Counted from the first letter of the stretch, positions 33,285 through 43,202 are shown. The stretch is 45,386 nt of DNA from Methanomicrobiales archaeon (GCA_013415565.1 JAAEET010000007.1:1-45386); one strand, 5' to 3'. The notes: generated by a model not told the origin, from the letters alone. A program made the numbers and translations.

Positions 33285-34364
33285 TCACCCTGCACCGGAC
33301 ATTCCTGATCCCACCTGTTTTCGGGCTACCATCATCCGGACACTGGTATCGGCATGGTAATCGTCAATGATGGGGAGCTCCCGCAGCAGGGAGAGCCCTG
33401 CTGCATCAAGGGCACGGCGATATTCATCGGTGAGAAACGGCTGTTCCCGGGTATACGCACCCTTCCCCTTCTCGGCCGTTCCGATACTCCAGAGTTCCCA
33501 CTCGAGCGCCCGGTACACATCCCGTTCATCGTGGCCGTCGGACTGCACGTTCACGAAGAGACCCCCGGGGTTGAGCGCAGCGGCAATACCCGGGATGAGT
33601 CCGGTTGCCTTTCCGCTGGGGTTCGACGATGAGAAGACGAGGTCGTAGCCGGTTCCGAAACTGTCGGAGAAGAAATTCCCTCCCATGGTCGAGACCCGTT
33701 CAGCGCCGTACTTCCTGATGTACAGGTCGGCAAGCGGCACGATGTGGGGGAGATCGAAGACCGTGGCATGCAGGAGGGGATGTATGAAGGTGAAGGCAAT
33801 GGCATAGAGACCGTGCCCACCGCCAAGGTCAACCATCTTTCTGCAGGATCGGAACCCGGGAAGCGATGCAACCTCCCTCACGGTCCGCTGCAGCCGCCCG
33901 CAGAGCGCGGTATCGGCCATGGCCGGAAGGCTGAGACCGCGGAAGAACCGATCCTGGTCGAATATGAGCGGGCCTGCGATGAGCCGATTCGCGAGGTCTG
34001 CCCAGATCTCCTCCAGGTATACCATGTTCTTGCGGAGGTAGTGCACCTGAGCGTAGGGTGAGGTGGAAACCAGGTAGGTGGATGCGAGAGGAGTGTTCCG
34101 GTACTCCCGGCCTGACCGGGAGAGCAGCCCGGTCTGGCAGAGGAGATCGAGCAGGCGGGCGAGTATGGATTCAGGAATGGCAAGAGAATCCGACAACGCT
34201 GCCGCGGTCCCCGGTTTTTCTTCGAGCGCATCAAAGAGCCCCGCCCCGGATGCAGCACCGATCGATGCGATCCGGATCAGTCCCTGCATGCCGTCATCGA
34301 CAATGGTAAAGAACGCGGATGGCGGAACATCCGGCGTTTCCAAAAATTCCCTGCCCCGATCCAT
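33285..34364 (-). CDS. SAM-dependent methyltransferase (O-methyltransferase / dimerisation-domain type)
   Basis: 359 residues from ATG 34364, preferred because GGGAGAAGG precedes it and the upstream frame (to 34487) lacks character. An N-terminal winged-helix dimerisation domain (~30-110, GAGLFDALEEKPGTAAALSDSLAIPESILARLLDLLCQTGLL) is followed by a class I SAM fold with motif I VDLGGGHGLY (~178-187), GGNFFSDSFGTGYDLVF and a C-terminal LRELPIIDDYHADTSVRMMVARK. The layout matches plant-type/CrtF-like and tetracenomycin-like O-methyltransferases. Substrate unknown. Divergent from metK, which makes its cofactor. Confidence 0.85.
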   Translation of the reverse strand: MDRGREFLETPDVPPSAFFTIVDDGMQGLIRIASIGAASGAGLFDALEEKPGTAAALSDSLAIPESILARLLDLLCQTGLLSRSGREYRNTPLASTYLVSTSPYAQVHYLRKNMVYLEEIWADLANRLIAGPLIFDQDRFFRGLSLPAMADTALCGRLQRTVREVASLPGFRSCRKMVDLGGGHGLYAIAFTFIHPLLHATVFDLPHIVPLADLYIRKYGAERVSTMGGNFFSDSFGTGYDLVFSSSNPSGKATGLIPGIAAALNPGGLFVNVQSDGHDERDVYRALEWELWSIGTAEKGKGAYTREQPFLTDEYRRALDAAGLSLLRELPIIDDYHADTSVRMMVARKQVGSGMSGAG

Positions 34365-34554
34365 ACCTTCTCCCGCCTGCAGGATATCGAGCGCGACCTC
34401 CAAATATCTTTGGCCTTCCGGAGCGGCACCTGTCCCGCTCCCCGGCCATTTCACCCTGGCGACAGCATTCTGCCTGCCGGGCGCCAAAAGGAATGATTAA
34501 ATGATTTCCCAGCGTCTGTATAATGATTAACAGCAGCGGGAGACTTGAGACCTG

Positions 34555-35757
34555 ATGAAGAGGAATATCAAAGTGGAGGCACTGCAGCAGATACCGCTCG
34601 AACAGCAGGAGATCGAGCTCGTCGAGCGAAAATGTATCGGCCATCCCGACAGCCTTGCCGATGGCGTTGCAGAATCGATCAGCCGTGCACTATCCCGGGC
34701 ATACCTTGAAGAATGCGGCGCCGTGCTCCACCACAATACCGACCAGGGAGAGATCGTCGCCGGGGAATCCCGTCCGAGATACGGCGGGGGAAAAGTAATC
34801 CGCCCGATCTACATGCTCCTCGATGGTCGTGCCACAAAGCAGTTCGACGGAATCAACATCCCTACCGATGCCATCGCCCTCGAAGCCGCCCGGAGCTACC
34901 TCAGGACCACGCTCACCAACCTTAACCTTGAGCGGGACATCATCATCGACTGCCGCCTGGGAACGGGTTCCACCGACCTTCGGGACGTCTTCAAACCCTG
35001 CCAGGAGTCAACCCCGCGGGCGAATGACACCTCATTTGGTGTCGGGCACGCACCATTCTCCGAGACCGAGACCATTGTCCGTGAAGTGAGCGATTTCATC
35101 GACTACACCCTCCGTCCGAAATATCCGGCCATCGGACAGGACATCAAGATCATGGGGCTCCGCGACGGCAATACCATCACCCTGACCCTCGCGTGCGCCA
35201 TGGTCGACCGGTACTGTTCGGGCCTGCACGAGTATATCGAGAACAAGGAGGTGCTGAAGGAGCAGGTCGGGATCGTGGCAAGGAACTTCACCAACCGGAT
35301 GGTGGTGGTGGATGTCAACACCGCGGACGATATCGACACCGGTAGCGTCTTCCTGACCGTCACCGGAACCTCTGCCGAGATGGGCGATGACGGATCGGTC
35401 GGACGGGGCAACCGCTGTAATGGCCTGATCACCCCCAACCGGCCCATGAGCATGGAAGCCACAAGCGGGAAAAATCCCATCAATCACATCGGAAAGATCT
35501 ACAATATACTCTCGACGGAGCTGGCCCAGCAGTGCGCCCGTGAGGTCGAGGGCATCGAAGAGATCTATATCAGGCTCCTCTCCCAGATAGGAAAACCCAT
35601 CGATCAGCCGCTGGTCGCAAGCATCCAGATCCTGATGCAGCCCGATTTCCGGCTCCAGGATATCAGTGACGATATCGAGGCGATCATAGATTCGGGGCTT
35701 GCAGACATCACCTGCATGACAGAGAAGATCATCCGTGGCGAAGTACGAACCTTCTGA
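34555..35757 (+). CDS. metK: S-adenosylmethionine synthetase (archaeal type)
   Basis: 400 residues. Archaeal MAT family (distinct from bacterial/eukaryotic MetK in overall sequence): ELVERKCIGHPDSLADGVAESISRALSRAYLEECGAVLHHNTDQGEIVAGES, DCRLGTGSTDLRDVF, GDDGSVGRGNRCNGLITPNRPMSMEATSGKNPINHIGKIYN. It makes SAM from methionine and ATP. A TATA-like GTATAATGA lies ~30 bp before the ATG, so the leader is short or absent. Its 3' end overlaps the hisG start by 23 bp. Confidence 0.96.
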   Translation: MKRNIKVEALQQIPLEQQEIELVERKCIGHPDSLADGVAESISRALSRAYLEECGAVLHHNTDQGEIVAGESRPRYGGGKVIRPIYMLLDGRATKQFDGINIPTDAIALEAARSYLRTTLTNLNLERDIIIDCRLGTGSTDLRDVFKPCQESTPRANDTSFGVGHAPFSETETIVREVSDFIDYTLRPKYPAIGQDIKIMGLRDGNTITLTLACAMVDRYCSGLHEYIENKEVLKEQVGIVARNFTNRMVVVDVNTADDIDTGSVFLTVTGTSAEMGDDGSVGRGNRCNGLITPNRPMSMEATSGKNPINHIGKIYNILSTELAQQCAREVEGIEEIYIRLLSQIGKPIDQPLVASIQILMQPDFRLQDISDDIEAIIDSGLADITCMTEKIIRGEVRTF

Positions 35758-36652
35758 AAAGGGCAGGCTCCCGGGGCAGGGTCCTTCAGAGCCGCTGGTA
35801 CGGCTCGCCATCCCGAACAAGGGGAGGATTGCCGGTCCTGTCATGGAGCTGATGGAGAAGAGCGGCCTCCATCTTCTCGACAAGGGCGACCGCCGCCTGA
35901 TATCACGGACCCCCGATCCGCACATCGAGGTCCTGTTCGCCCGTCCCATCGATATCCCCGAGTACGTGGCAAACGGAGCTGCCGATCTCGGGATCACCGG
36001 CAGGGACATGGTGAGCGAACGCGAGGTTGATGTTGAAGAGCTGCTGGATCTCCGCTTCGGGAAAGCGAACCTCGTACTCGCGGTCAGGGATGAAGCCCCG
36101 GTCGAGACCCCCGGCGATCTCTCCGGTGCCAGGATTGCCACGGAATTTCCCCGGATCGCCACGCAGTATTTCTCGGGCCTCGGCATTCCGGTCACCATCG
36201 TCCCGGTCGGTGGTGCCTGCGAGGTTACCCCCCACCTCGGTATTGCCGATGCCATCCTCGATCTCTCGAGCTCGGGGGAGACCCTCCGGTCGAACCGGCT
36301 CAGGGTGATCGCTGAAGTTCTCACCACGAGCACCATCCTGATTGCACATCGCGAGGCGCACCTGGCCAAAAGGGAGAAGATCGAGGAGATTGTTCTCGCC
36401 CTGGAGAGCGTGCTCCGTGCCCGGGGCCAGTGCTACCTGATGATGAACGCCCAGCGTTCCTGCCTCGACGAGATCAGGAACGTACTCCCCGGGCTCTCAG
36501 GCCCGACCGTCATGGAGGTCGCCTCACGGGAAGACCTGGTGGCCGTCCATGCGGTGGTGAGTGAAGAACGGGTCTATGGCCTCATCAACCGGCTGAAACG
36601 GGCCGGAGCCCGCGACATCCTGGTGATGCCCATAGAACGGATGATCCGCTGA
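35735..36652 (+). CDS. hisG: ATP phosphoribosyltransferase (long form)
   Basis: 305 residues from GTG 35735. The first ~20 residues ([20 protein letters not shown]) are an extension not usual in HisG; the catalytic part starts [19 protein letters not shown], with no other start codon nearby. GITGRDMV, the PRPP-binding [34 protein letters not shown] and a C-terminal ~75-residue HisG_C regulatory domain ([50 protein letters not shown]) show the long, histidine-inhibited form. First step of histidine synthesis. Confidence 0.95.
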   Translation: MAKYEPSEKGRLPGQGPSEPLVRLAIPNKGRIAGPVMELMEKSGLHLLDKGDRRLISRTPDPHIEVLFARPIDIPEYVANGAADLGITGRDMVSEREVDVEELLDLRFGKANLVLAVRDEAPVETPGDLSGARIATEFPRIATQYFSGLGIPVTIVPVGGACEVTPHLGIADAILDLSSSGETLRSNRLRVIAEVLTTSTILIAHREAHLAKREKIEEIVLALESVLRARGQCYLMMNAQRSCLDEIRNVLPGLSGPTVMEVASREDLVAVHAVVSEERVYGLINRLKRAGARDILVMPIERMIR

Positions 36653-36653
36653 T

Positions 36654-37373
36654 ATGATCGTCTTTCCTGCTGTCGATATCCTCGGCGGACGATGCGTCCA
36701 GCTGGTCCAGGGCCGGCGCGAAACGGCAACCGATTTCGGAACCCCGGGTGACTGTGCACGCCGGTGGATGCAGGAAGGTGCCCGGCATCTCCACATCATT
36801 AACCTCGACGGAGCATTCGGTGACTCCCGGCGGAATGCTGCCGTACTCCGGGAGATGATCAACGAGATTGGTATACCGGTCCAGCTGGGCGGGGGTATCC
36901 GGTCCTTTGAGGATGCCGCAGGGTGGCTTGATCTCGGTGTCGAGCGGGTTATTCTCGGCACGAGCGCGGTACGGGAACCGGACCTGATATCGAGACTTGC
37001 CGACCGGTTCGGCAGCAGGAGGGTGATGGCCGGTGTCGATGCCCGCCAGGGGAAGATTGCCGTTGAGGGATGGGAGAAGACCGCCGGCGACTACATCGAC
37101 TGGGGCCGCACGTTTGCGGACCTGGGGGCAGGATCGCTCCTCTATACCAATGTCGATGTCGAGGGGCTGCAACGGGGAATCTCTCCTGACCCCGTTGCCC
37201 GGTTGATCGAATCGGTCTCCATTCCCGTGGTCGTTGCCGGAGGAGTCTCCTCCCCCGCTGACATCACAGTATTAAAAGCGATTGGCGCCCATGGGATAGT
37301 ACTGGGTTCTGCGCTGTACTCGGGAAAACTCTCCCTGCGCGAAGCCCTGGAGGCAGCAGATGAGGACCGCTGA
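36654..37373 (+). CDS. hisA: ProFAR isomerase
   Basis: 239 residues, (beta-alpha)8 barrel. [20 protein letters not shown] has the general-base Asp8. [14 protein letters not shown]-type [37 protein letters not shown] and [12 protein letters not shown] are HisA signatures (phosphate loops and second catalytic Asp). Fourth step of histidine synthesis. It starts 1 bp after hisG and overlaps hisB by 14 bp. Confidence 0.95.
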   Translation: MIVFPAVDILGGRCVQLVQGRRETATDFGTPGDCARRWMQEGARHLHIINLDGAFGDSRRNAAVLREMINEIGIPVQLGGGIRSFEDAAGWLDLGVERVILGTSAVREPDLISRLADRFGSRRVMAGVDARQGKIAVEGWEKTAGDYIDWGRTFADLGAGSLLYTNVDVEGLQRGISPDPVARLIESVSIPVVVAGGVSSPADITVLKAIGAHGIVLGSALYSGKLSLREALEAADEDR

Positions 37374-37941
37374 AATCTCGCGAACAACCCGGGAGACCGA
37401 TATCTCTGTCCGGCTTGTCCTTGAAGGAACCGGGTCGGCAACCATCAGCACAGGGATTGCCTTCCTCGACCACATGCTCGAGGCCATGACCCGCCATGGA
37501 CGCTTCGATCTCACCTGCCGGGCAACGGGTGATCTCCATGTCGATGCACATCATACCGTTGAGGATATTGGAATCGTTCTCGGGGAGGCCATCCGGACAG
37601 CTGTGGGAGACGGGAGGGGCATTCGCCGGTTTGCCCATGCCATCGTCCCTATGGACGAATCGCTCGCGACTGTTGCCCTCGACTGCGGAGGCCGGAGTTA
37701 CCTTGTCTACCAGGGCTGTTTCTCGGCAAAGACAATCGGAGGCATCGACCATGACGTCTTTGAGCATTTCTTCCACAGCCTCTGCACCAAGGCCGGCCTG
37801 AACGTTCACATCCTCTTCCATGGCCGGAATGATCACCACCAGTGTGAAGCGGTCTTCAAAGCATTTGGCATTGCGCTTTCCGGGGCGGTTGCACTCGTCG
37901 AAGGGATGAGTGATATCCCGAGCACCAAGGGTGTCCTCTAG
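37360..37941 (+). CDS. hisB: Imidazoleglycerol-phosphate dehydratase
   Basis: 193 residues, single-function HisB. Conserved metal-binding stretches [35 protein letters not shown], the mid-region [11 protein letters not shown] and [20 protein letters not shown], ending DIPSTKGVL. It dehydrates IGP to imidazole-acetol phosphate. Last gene of the metK-hisG-hisA-hisB run; T8 at 37965-37972 follows. Confidence 0.95.
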   Translation: MRTAEISRTTRETDISVRLVLEGTGSATISTGIAFLDHMLEAMTRHGRFDLTCRATGDLHVDAHHTVEDIGIVLGEAIRTAVGDGRGIRRFAHAIVPMDESLATVALDCGGRSYLVYQGCFSAKTIGGIDHDVFEHFFHSLCTKAGLNVHILFHGRNDHHQCEAVFKAFGIALSGAVALVEGMSDIPSTKGVL

Positions 37942-37962
37942 ACGGTTCCTTTCACCCCGGTA

Positions 37963-37973
37963 TTTTTTTTGCT
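37963..37973 (+). terminator. T8 terminator after hisB
   Basis: GTATTTTTTTT about 20 bp after the hisB stop, between convergent genes. Confidence 0.5.
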
Positions 37974-38331
37974 AGCGGGATTTCCGGGCAATTGCCGCCA
38001 GGGCTTCACGGGCCGCCTGTTTCACACGGTCGTCCTCGTCCATGCAGGCCCGGAAGAGAGGCTCTACCGCCTTCCTATCGCCGAGTTTCCCGAGAGCGGT
38101 GATCGCCGCAATCAGGTTATCCCGATCGGCAGACATGAGAAAAGAATTAAGTTCCGGAGAAAAGACCGTTGCATCAGGCGTGCCTGATCCTTTGACCGGA
38201 AGAACGGAGCCGACAGGCTCAACGGCTCGCGTATAATACTGTTGTGAGTTTTCCTCTGGTTGCATCCGGGTATCGGGAACGGGATGTGTCAGGTCTGGTT
38301 TTTCCAGCATCTCCGGCCCCATCCTGTTCAT
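37972..38331 (-). CDS. HEAT-repeat (PBS-lyase type) small protein
   Basis: 119 residues from ATG 38331 (AGGGGGG ribosome site); ATG 38352 is the alternative. The N-terminal half is a low-complexity Pro/Glu-rich segment. The C-terminal half is two HEAT/PBS-lyase repeats (DRDNLIAAITALGKLGDRKAVEPLFRACMDEDDRVKQAAREALAAIARKSR). Likely a protein-interaction module; partner unknown. The 207 bp upstream to the histone stop contain only short inverted repeats (GGCC-N7-GGCC at ~38427; GGCAC/GTGCC around it). Confidence 0.7.
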   Translation of the reverse strand: MNRMGPEMLEKPDLTHPVPDTRMQPEENSQQYYTRAVEPVGSVLPVKGSGTPDATVFSPELNSFLMSADRDNLIAAITALGKLGDRKAVEPLFRACMDEDDRVKQAAREALAAIARKSR

Positions 38332-38559
38332 CAAACCCCCCTGTTCCCTCATCCGAGGGCAAACTGATAGTCGATTTTTGGGTTAAAATGTTTGCGCCAC
38401 GCATCTTTGCACGGCACTTCCGGCCTATGATCGGCCAAGGATCGTCACGGCGTGCCGGAACCTGTCAGCTGCATCCGCTACCAGGGCGTCCGGAGAAAAG
38501 ATGTTGATGCCACCTTGATTTTTGCTGCGGTTGATTGGATTTGAAGGGAAAGAGTGATG

Positions 38560-38766
38560 TTATGCGGACTTTGCCGCAAGTTCTACGTCCTCTTCCTTGA
38601 TCGTCTTCCTGCCCGCATGGAGCGCGAGCCGGTTCGCTTCTTTGGTCAGGTTCGCGATGTAATCCTCCGCCTTTGCCACAAGGGCGGCGGCTGCATCGGA
38701 ACCAACTCTTTCAGCACCATTCTTCTTGGCAATTCTCACAACTGCAGCAATAGGTAAATCTGCCAT
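38560..38766 (-). CDS. Archaeal histone
   Basis: 68 residues, the classic HMf/HTa-type histone fold: MADLPIAAVVRIAKKNGAERVGSDAAAALVAKAEDYIANLTKEANRLALHAGRKTIKEEDVELAAKSA, with helix 1-loop-long helix 2-loop-helix 3 and the RKTI..ED loop/helix 3 motif. It wraps DNA as dimers/polymers. TATA TTTAAATA at ~38804-38811 on the minus strand and GAGGT before the ATG give strong expression signals. Stand-alone gene. Confidence 0.96.
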   Translation of the reverse strand: MADLPIAAVVRIAKKNGAERVGSDAAAALVAKAEDYIANLTKEANRLALHAGRKTIKEEDVELAAKSA

Positions 38767-38927
38767 AATATTACCTCAAAACAAAAGTATATCAGGAAAT
38801 ATTTAAACATTTCGCGAATTATGACCTATATTCCCTGCAATAGCCTATCGGGAACCACTGTGAACAAATCTCTGGAAACCTCCCTGATACCTCATTGTTC
38901 ATCCGGCAAAAAACGTCATATCAAAGC

Positions 38928-38943
38928 CTAAAATAAAAATAAT
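38928..38943 (-). terminator. T-rich terminator after mtxX
   Basis: A/T-rich run (CTAAAATAAAAATAA on plus, U-rich in the minus-strand mRNA) just after the mtxX stop. Confidence 0.4.
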
Positions 38944-38963
38944 CAATGGAATCCTTAGATTTC

Positions 38964-39719
38964 TTATTTTAAAAGAGAATCTGCCATTCTTATCGCATTT
39001 CCATAATCAGGTGTGGCGCGCGAGGTATCCACAAAAATTCTGTCGATATTTAGGACCGGTGCGCCATGTCCGCGACCCGATCCCAGAAAGATGAGCGTAC
39101 GGAAGATCAAATTTCCCGATATCCCGTCAGGTGCAATGATGACGCCGCACTCCCTGACCGCATCCTCGATGAGGATCTGGTAGTGGACTCCGCCGGTCAT
39201 GCGGGCGATGAGCTCTGCATCGGCAAGGCTCCTGTCGACTGCAGGATGCCTTCCGATATCCCCTGTCCGGCCTCCGGACAGGACCCCGACCCGGTCCGGA
39301 AGACCGAACCGCACCGCCATCGCCCGGGCTTTCCTGGCGAGTTCGATCCGCTCACCGATCTCCCAACCCTCGTCGACACCGACAGGGGCCAGAAAAAACT
39401 TTACTCCCCGGGCAGTTTCGAGGAGGGCGGCCCGTTCCAGGCGTTGCACCCCTGACGCTTCTTTCAGCGCGGAGAGCGTTGTATTCGCCGGGAGGGTGCC
39501 CCGGACAGCGGCATCGATGCGGCCGTCCATGAGGTCCGCAACGAGGGACTGGGCCGGGTCCTCGCATACGGTGAGCGTGAGCCCGGCCTGCGGCGGAACG
39601 GGAATGGTGCTGTCCCGGGTATACAGGACAAGGGATGATCTGGTCGTGGATCCGGCAATACTCCGGATGACCTTTTCCGCATCCCCGGCAATCCCGATCC
39701 CGATAGTCCTCACAGGCAT
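38964..39719 (-). CDS. mtxX: MtxX / methanogenesis marker protein 4
   Basis: 251 residues resembling phosphate acetyltransferase: VEDP-like VCEDPAQSLVADLMDGRIDAAVRGTLPANTTL, AAL-LETARGVKFFLAPVGVDEGW, and C-terminal IIAPDGISGNLIFRTLIFLGSGRGHGAPVLNIDRIFVDTSR. This matches the methanogen-specific MtxX (marker 4) family, originally linked to methyltransferase genes; the reaction is unproven. Its start overlaps the end of the marker 2 gene by 10 bp, so the two are coupled. Confidence 0.88.
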   Translation of the reverse strand: MPVRTIGIGIAGDAEKVIRSIAGSTTRSSLVLYTRDSTIPVPPQAGLTLTVCEDPAQSLVADLMDGRIDAAVRGTLPANTTLSALKEASGVQRLERAALLETARGVKFFLAPVGVDEGWEIGERIELARKARAMAVRFGLPDRVGVLSGGRTGDIGRHPAVDRSLADAELIARMTGGVHYQILIEDAVRECGVIIAPDGISGNLIFRTLIFLGSGRGHGAPVLNIDRIFVDTSRATPDYGNAIRMADSLLK

Positions 39720-40720
39720 GATCCATCATCGGAGAAGAGCCGCATGACCCCGTTCCGGGAGAAATCAAAAACCGGTGAGCCCTCTCCGCCGTATACGATC
39801 TCCAGTTTCCTGGTGGAATCGACCGAACCAATAACCGTCGCGGTCATTCCGACCTTGTCGAACCGCTTCCTGATCTCACCGGTGTTCTCCTCCGGTGCGG
39901 TGAGCACGAATCCCATCCCGGGATAGATCCGGATCCACTGTTCGAACGTCATGTAATTCACGGCGAGATCGGGTTTCGGAAGACGTTCCAGTTCGATCAG
40001 TGCCCCTTTCCCGCTCACTTCGAGCAGCATGCCGAGTGTGCCGATCACGCCGGGGTTGCTGATGTCCTTCCCGGCAGAGACGAGGCCGTCCTTCCCGAGT
40101 TCCTGCATGAGGCGGATCTGTGCCCGCACCTGGTCGGCGGATTTCATGGTGACCGAGTCCCAGTTGAGGGCACACGAGGGATGGACCCGTCCTTCAAGAT
40201 CGACGGCGACGATAACCGCATCTCCCACCCGGGCGGTGTGGCTGTAGATGACCGCGTCCTTCGGGGCAATCCCGAGGATTGCCACATCGATCACGCTGTA
40301 CGGAGTGTCGGGGTGGAGGTGCCCCCCGACAATCGGGACGCCGAACTGGAGCGAGGCATCGTGCATCCCGGCCAGCACTTCTTTCTGGATGCGGTTGTCG
40401 GAGATGGAGAAGACATCAACCATGGCAAGGGGTTTTCCCCCCATCGCCGCTATATCGTGGATATTGACGAGAACAGAGCAGTAGCCTGCCCAGTAGGGAT
40501 CGGCCTCCATGAGACGGCTCCAGATACCGTCAGCAGCCAGGAGGAGGACTTCGTCCCCGTGCTCGATGACCGCTGCATCCTCGCCGAAAGACGCAATGAT
40601 TTCCGGAGCCTCGATCCTTATCGCCCGGACCATCGCCCCGATGGCGTGCTTCCTCCTGACACCTTCATATTCCCTGACTACGGCGGCAATCTTCGCGGTG
40701 GAGCAGTCATGTACCATCAT
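39710..40720 (-). CDS. Methanogenesis marker protein 2 (AIR synthase-related)
   Basis: 336 residues of the PurM/HypE/SelD/ThiL superfamily: FGEDAAVIEHGDEVLLLAADGIWSRLMEADPYWAGYCSVLVNIHDIAAMGGKPLAMVDVFS is the ATP-binding N-domain, and SAGKDISNPGVIGTLGMLLEVSGKGALIELERLPKP the C-domain. Found in essentially all methanogens; probable ATP-dependent activating enzyme, perhaps for cofactor or McrA maturation. The ATG at 40720 or 40717 lies 84 bp from the divergent rfcL. Confidence 0.9.
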   Translation of the reverse strand: MMVHDCSTAKIAAVVREYEGVRRKHAIGAMVRAIRIEAPEIIASFGEDAAVIEHGDEVLLLAADGIWSRLMEADPYWAGYCSVLVNIHDIAAMGGKPLAMVDVFSISDNRIQKEVLAGMHDASLQFGVPIVGGHLHPDTPYSVIDVAILGIAPKDAVIYSHTARVGDAVIVAVDLEGRVHPSCALNWDSVTMKSADQVRAQIRLMQELGKDGLVSAGKDISNPGVIGTLGMLLEVSGKGALIELERLPKPDLAVNYMTFEQWIRIYPGMGFVLTAPEENTGEIRKRFDKVGMTATVIGSVDSTRKLEIVYGGEGSPVFDFSRNGVMRLFSDDGSCL

Positions 40721-40803
40721 GGAATCCTCGAATAATCCGGTTCTTACTATCCATTCGGCATCATCAGAGATAATTTATTTGATACACCGTTGAAGAGATA
40801 GGC

Positions 40804-42246
40804 ATGGATTGGGCCTCGAAATACCGCCCGAAGCACATGGACGAGGTGGTCGGAAACAGCACCGCCCTCCGTCAGATGGTGGAATGGGGCCGGACCTGGA
40901 CCCGGGAGAGCCGTCCGCTGATCCTCTACGGCAAGCCGGGCACCGGCAAGACTTCGAGCGTGTATGCCCTCGCCGCCGATCTGAACTGGGAGGTCATCGA
41001 GCTGAACGCCAGCGACCAGCGGACAAAGGATGTCATCCTCCGGATCGCAGGGACCAGCAGCCAGACCGGGAGCCTCACCGGTGCCGAGCGCAAGGTCATT
41101 TTACTCGATGAAGCCGACAATCTCCATGGTACGGCAGACCGGGGAGGCGCCCGTGCAATCCTGGAGGTGATCAGGACCGCCCGCCAGCCGGTGATCCTCA
41201 TAGCAAACGATCTCTACCAGATTCCGGCAGAGATCAGGTCGCGGAGTGACCCGGTCCAGTTTCGCGCCCTCCCGGCCCGATCGATCGTTCCCCGCCTCCG
41301 GTTCATCTGCAGCAGCGAACACCTCTCCTGCGGCGACGAGGCCCTGAAGGACATTGCCGAGGCGGCGCACGGGGATATGCGTGCCGCCATCACCATGCTG
41401 GAAGCCGCCGCCATCGGCCGGGAAGCCCTCGTCGAGGCGGACATCTCCACTTCGCGGAAGGATGAGCGATCGACAATCTTCGACCTGGTGGCCGCCGTGT
41501 TCGGGAAACCGGGGGGAGAGGATCTCATGAAGATCTCCTACGAGGTCGATGAAACGCCGGATACCCTCGCCCAGTGGATCGAGGCGAATCTCGGCCATAT
41601 AAACGATGCGGATCGCTATTCCCGGGCATACCAGTGTCTCGCGCGTTCCGACGAGTATATCGGGCTCACCTTCCGCCACCAGTACTACACGCTCTGGCGG
41701 TATGCCTCGCTTCTGATGATTCTCGGCGTCTCTGATGCCGCCGGCGGAGCGGGCATCCACGCCCGCATCCAGTCCCCGGAGCGGTGGAGAAAAATGGGGA
41801 GTTACCGGAAACAGAAGGCGGTCCGCACCGGGATGCTCGACAAGGTCTCGTCCGGCCTCCACATGTCCCAGCACTCCCTCCGCGATACGTACCTCTCCCT
41901 TGTCTCCGCCCTTGCGGACCGCGATCCGACGACCTTCGCACGTGATTTTTCGCTCGATTCCGATGAGCTGAACCTCCTCATCCACGACAAGGCCCGGGCC
42001 CAGAAGGTGGTGAAAACTCTTGCCGATGAGGAGAAGAAACGTGAGAAGGAACGGGAAGCGGCCGAGAAACGTGAGCAGAAACGAGCGGCCGCAGCGACAC
42101 CGGGAGCAGAGGACGCAGACAGGCGTATGTCTTCCCCGGATTCAAAGAACCGGCAGGCCGCCGGCGCTCCCGAGCAGGCAGGGCCATCCCAGGAAGAACC
42201 GGAAAAGGATAAAAAATCTCAAAAGACACTCTTCGACGGTTTCTGA
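40804..42246 (+). CDS. rfcL: Replication factor C, large subunit
   Basis: 480 residues: clamp-loader ATPase. Walker A GKPGTGKT at 43-50, Walker [11 protein letters not shown] at ~100-109, sensor-type [20 protein letters not shown], then the RFC-L collar. The C-terminal ~75 residues are charged ([22 protein letters not shown]) and end in QKTLFDGF, a canonical PCNA-binding PIP box. It loads PCNA with RfcS. Its 3' end overlaps the convergent UPF0146 gene by 28 bp. Confidence 0.96.
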   Translation: MDWASKYRPKHMDEVVGNSTALRQMVEWGRTWTRESRPLILYGKPGTGKTSSVYALAADLNWEVIELNASDQRTKDVILRIAGTSSQTGSLTGAERKVILLDEADNLHGTADRGGARAILEVIRTARQPVILIANDLYQIPAEIRSRSDPVQFRALPARSIVPRLRFICSSEHLSCGDEALKDIAEAAHGDMRAAITMLEAAAIGREALVEADISTSRKDERSTIFDLVAAVFGKPGGEDLMKISYEVDETPDTLAQWIEANLGHINDADRYSRAYQCLARSDEYIGLTFRHQYYTLWRYASLLMILGVSDAAGGAGIHARIQSPERWRKMGSYRKQKAVRTGMLDKVSSGLHMSQHSLRDTYLSLVSALADRDPTTFARDFSLDSDELNLLIHDKARAQKVVKTLADEEKKREKEREAAEKREQKRAAAATPGAEDADRRMSSPDSKNRQAAGAPEQAGPSQEEPEKDKKSQKTLFDGF

Positions 42247-42641
42247 CCCCGGTGATATTGGTGGAGTGTCACCCCGCAGTCGATGATCTCGCCCCCGTTT
42301 CCGTATCCCTCGAATCCAAGATGATACACGATGAGATCGCAATCGAGGCGCCGGGCGAGGGCGATCAGGGCCGGCATCATCTCTTCCGCCGGCCGGATGG
42401 CATAGATCACCTCGATGCCGTCATACAGGGTCATATCCGGGGAGAAAATATCATCGATGACGATCGGAACGCCCGAACTCCCCCCGGGTTGCCTTATGTC
42501 GGTACAGATGACGTTCCCCCCGGCAGCGGCAATCACCCCGGCTGCCGTAGTATTGCTCCCGACCCCGATCTCTGCCGCTGACCGGTAACGGGAGGCGATC
42601 CAGGCGCCGATAGTCCGTTCAATATGTTTATGAGCGCCCAT
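42219..42641 (-). CDS. UPF0146 family protein
   Basis: 140 residues from ATG 42641 ([37 protein letters not shown]). A Rossmann-like start ([26 protein letters not shown]) looks like a minimal SAM-binding or NAD-like fold; the archaeal UPF0146 family is uncharacterised. The longer frame up to 43076 is the shadow of archaemetzincin. A TATA-like run in the opposite gene ~25-30 bp upstream suggests a leaderless mRNA. Confidence 0.85.
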   Translation of the reverse strand: MGAHKHIERTIGAWIASRYRSAAEIGVGSNTTAAGVIAAAGGNVICTDIRQPGGSSGVPIVIDDIFSPDMTLYDGIEVIYAIRPAEEMMPALIALARRLDCDLIVYHLGFEGYGNGGEIIDCGVTLHQYHRGQKPSKSVF

Positions 42642-42650
42642 TGTGAGTAC

Positions 42651-43202
42651 ATGGTAATGGATCTCCTTATTTTTTGGGATTCCGGCGCGCCCGGCGGGCT
42701 CGGCCTCCCCGTCTCGCGGTTCATCGGGGATCTCTTCTCCCTGCCCGTTCAGATCTGTCCGAACCCGCTGATCCTGAACGGCTACGTTGGATCGCGGCGC
42801 CAGACCGATGCCCGCTCCGTTCTCGATACCCTCGCAATCTTCAGGCAGCGGCAGGAGATCCCGGACCCGATTCTCCTCGTGTGCGGGACCGACCTCTTCA
42901 CCGAGGGCACGGCGTCCCTCTTCGGGCTTGCCCGCCCTTACTCCCGGGTTGCCGTGGTCTCGACGGTCCGCCTGGAAAATACCTTCTACGGTCTTTTGGA
43001 GAACGAGGATGATCTCATCGACCGCCTGGTGAAGGAAAGCGCTCATGAGATCGGTCATCTCTTCTCCCTTGAGCACTGTACCGATCCGGAATGCATCATG
43101 TATGCACCCCTGACTCTCGATGATCTTGACCGGAAAAAACGACGCTTTTGCCCGGAATGCCGGAACCTGCTGGACCGGGCTGTTCCGCGGGCCGGCATCT
43201 GA
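42651..43202 (+). CDS. amzA: Archaemetzincin (zinc metalloprotease)
   Basis: 183 residues from ATG 42651 (MVMDLLIFWD; 42657 also possible). The metzincin zinc site HEIGHLFSLEHC (HExxHxxGxxH-like, ~res 131-142), then the archaemetzincin cysteine-rich structural zinc site CTDPECIM...FCPECRN. Cytosolic peptidase; native substrate unknown. The frame is open to 42624 but this start matches family length and the TATA-like TTCAATATG at ~42615-42625 gives a leaderless mRNA. Its start lies ~10 bp from the start of the divergent UPF0146 gene. Confidence 0.9.
   Translation: MVMDLLIFWDSGAPGGLGLPVSRFIGDLFSLPVQICPNPLILNGYVGSRRQTDARSVLDTLAIFRQRQEIPDPILLVCGTDLFTEGTASLFGLARPYSRVAVVSTVRLENTFYGLLENEDDLIDRLVKESAHEIGHLFSLEHCTDPECIMYAPLTLDDLDRKKRRFCPECRNLLDRAVPRAGI

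Noticed and set aside
42642-43076. Extended UPF0146 frame of 285 codons
   Set aside because: The upstream half is antisense to archaemetzincin and rich in charged filler; family length fits the 42641 start.
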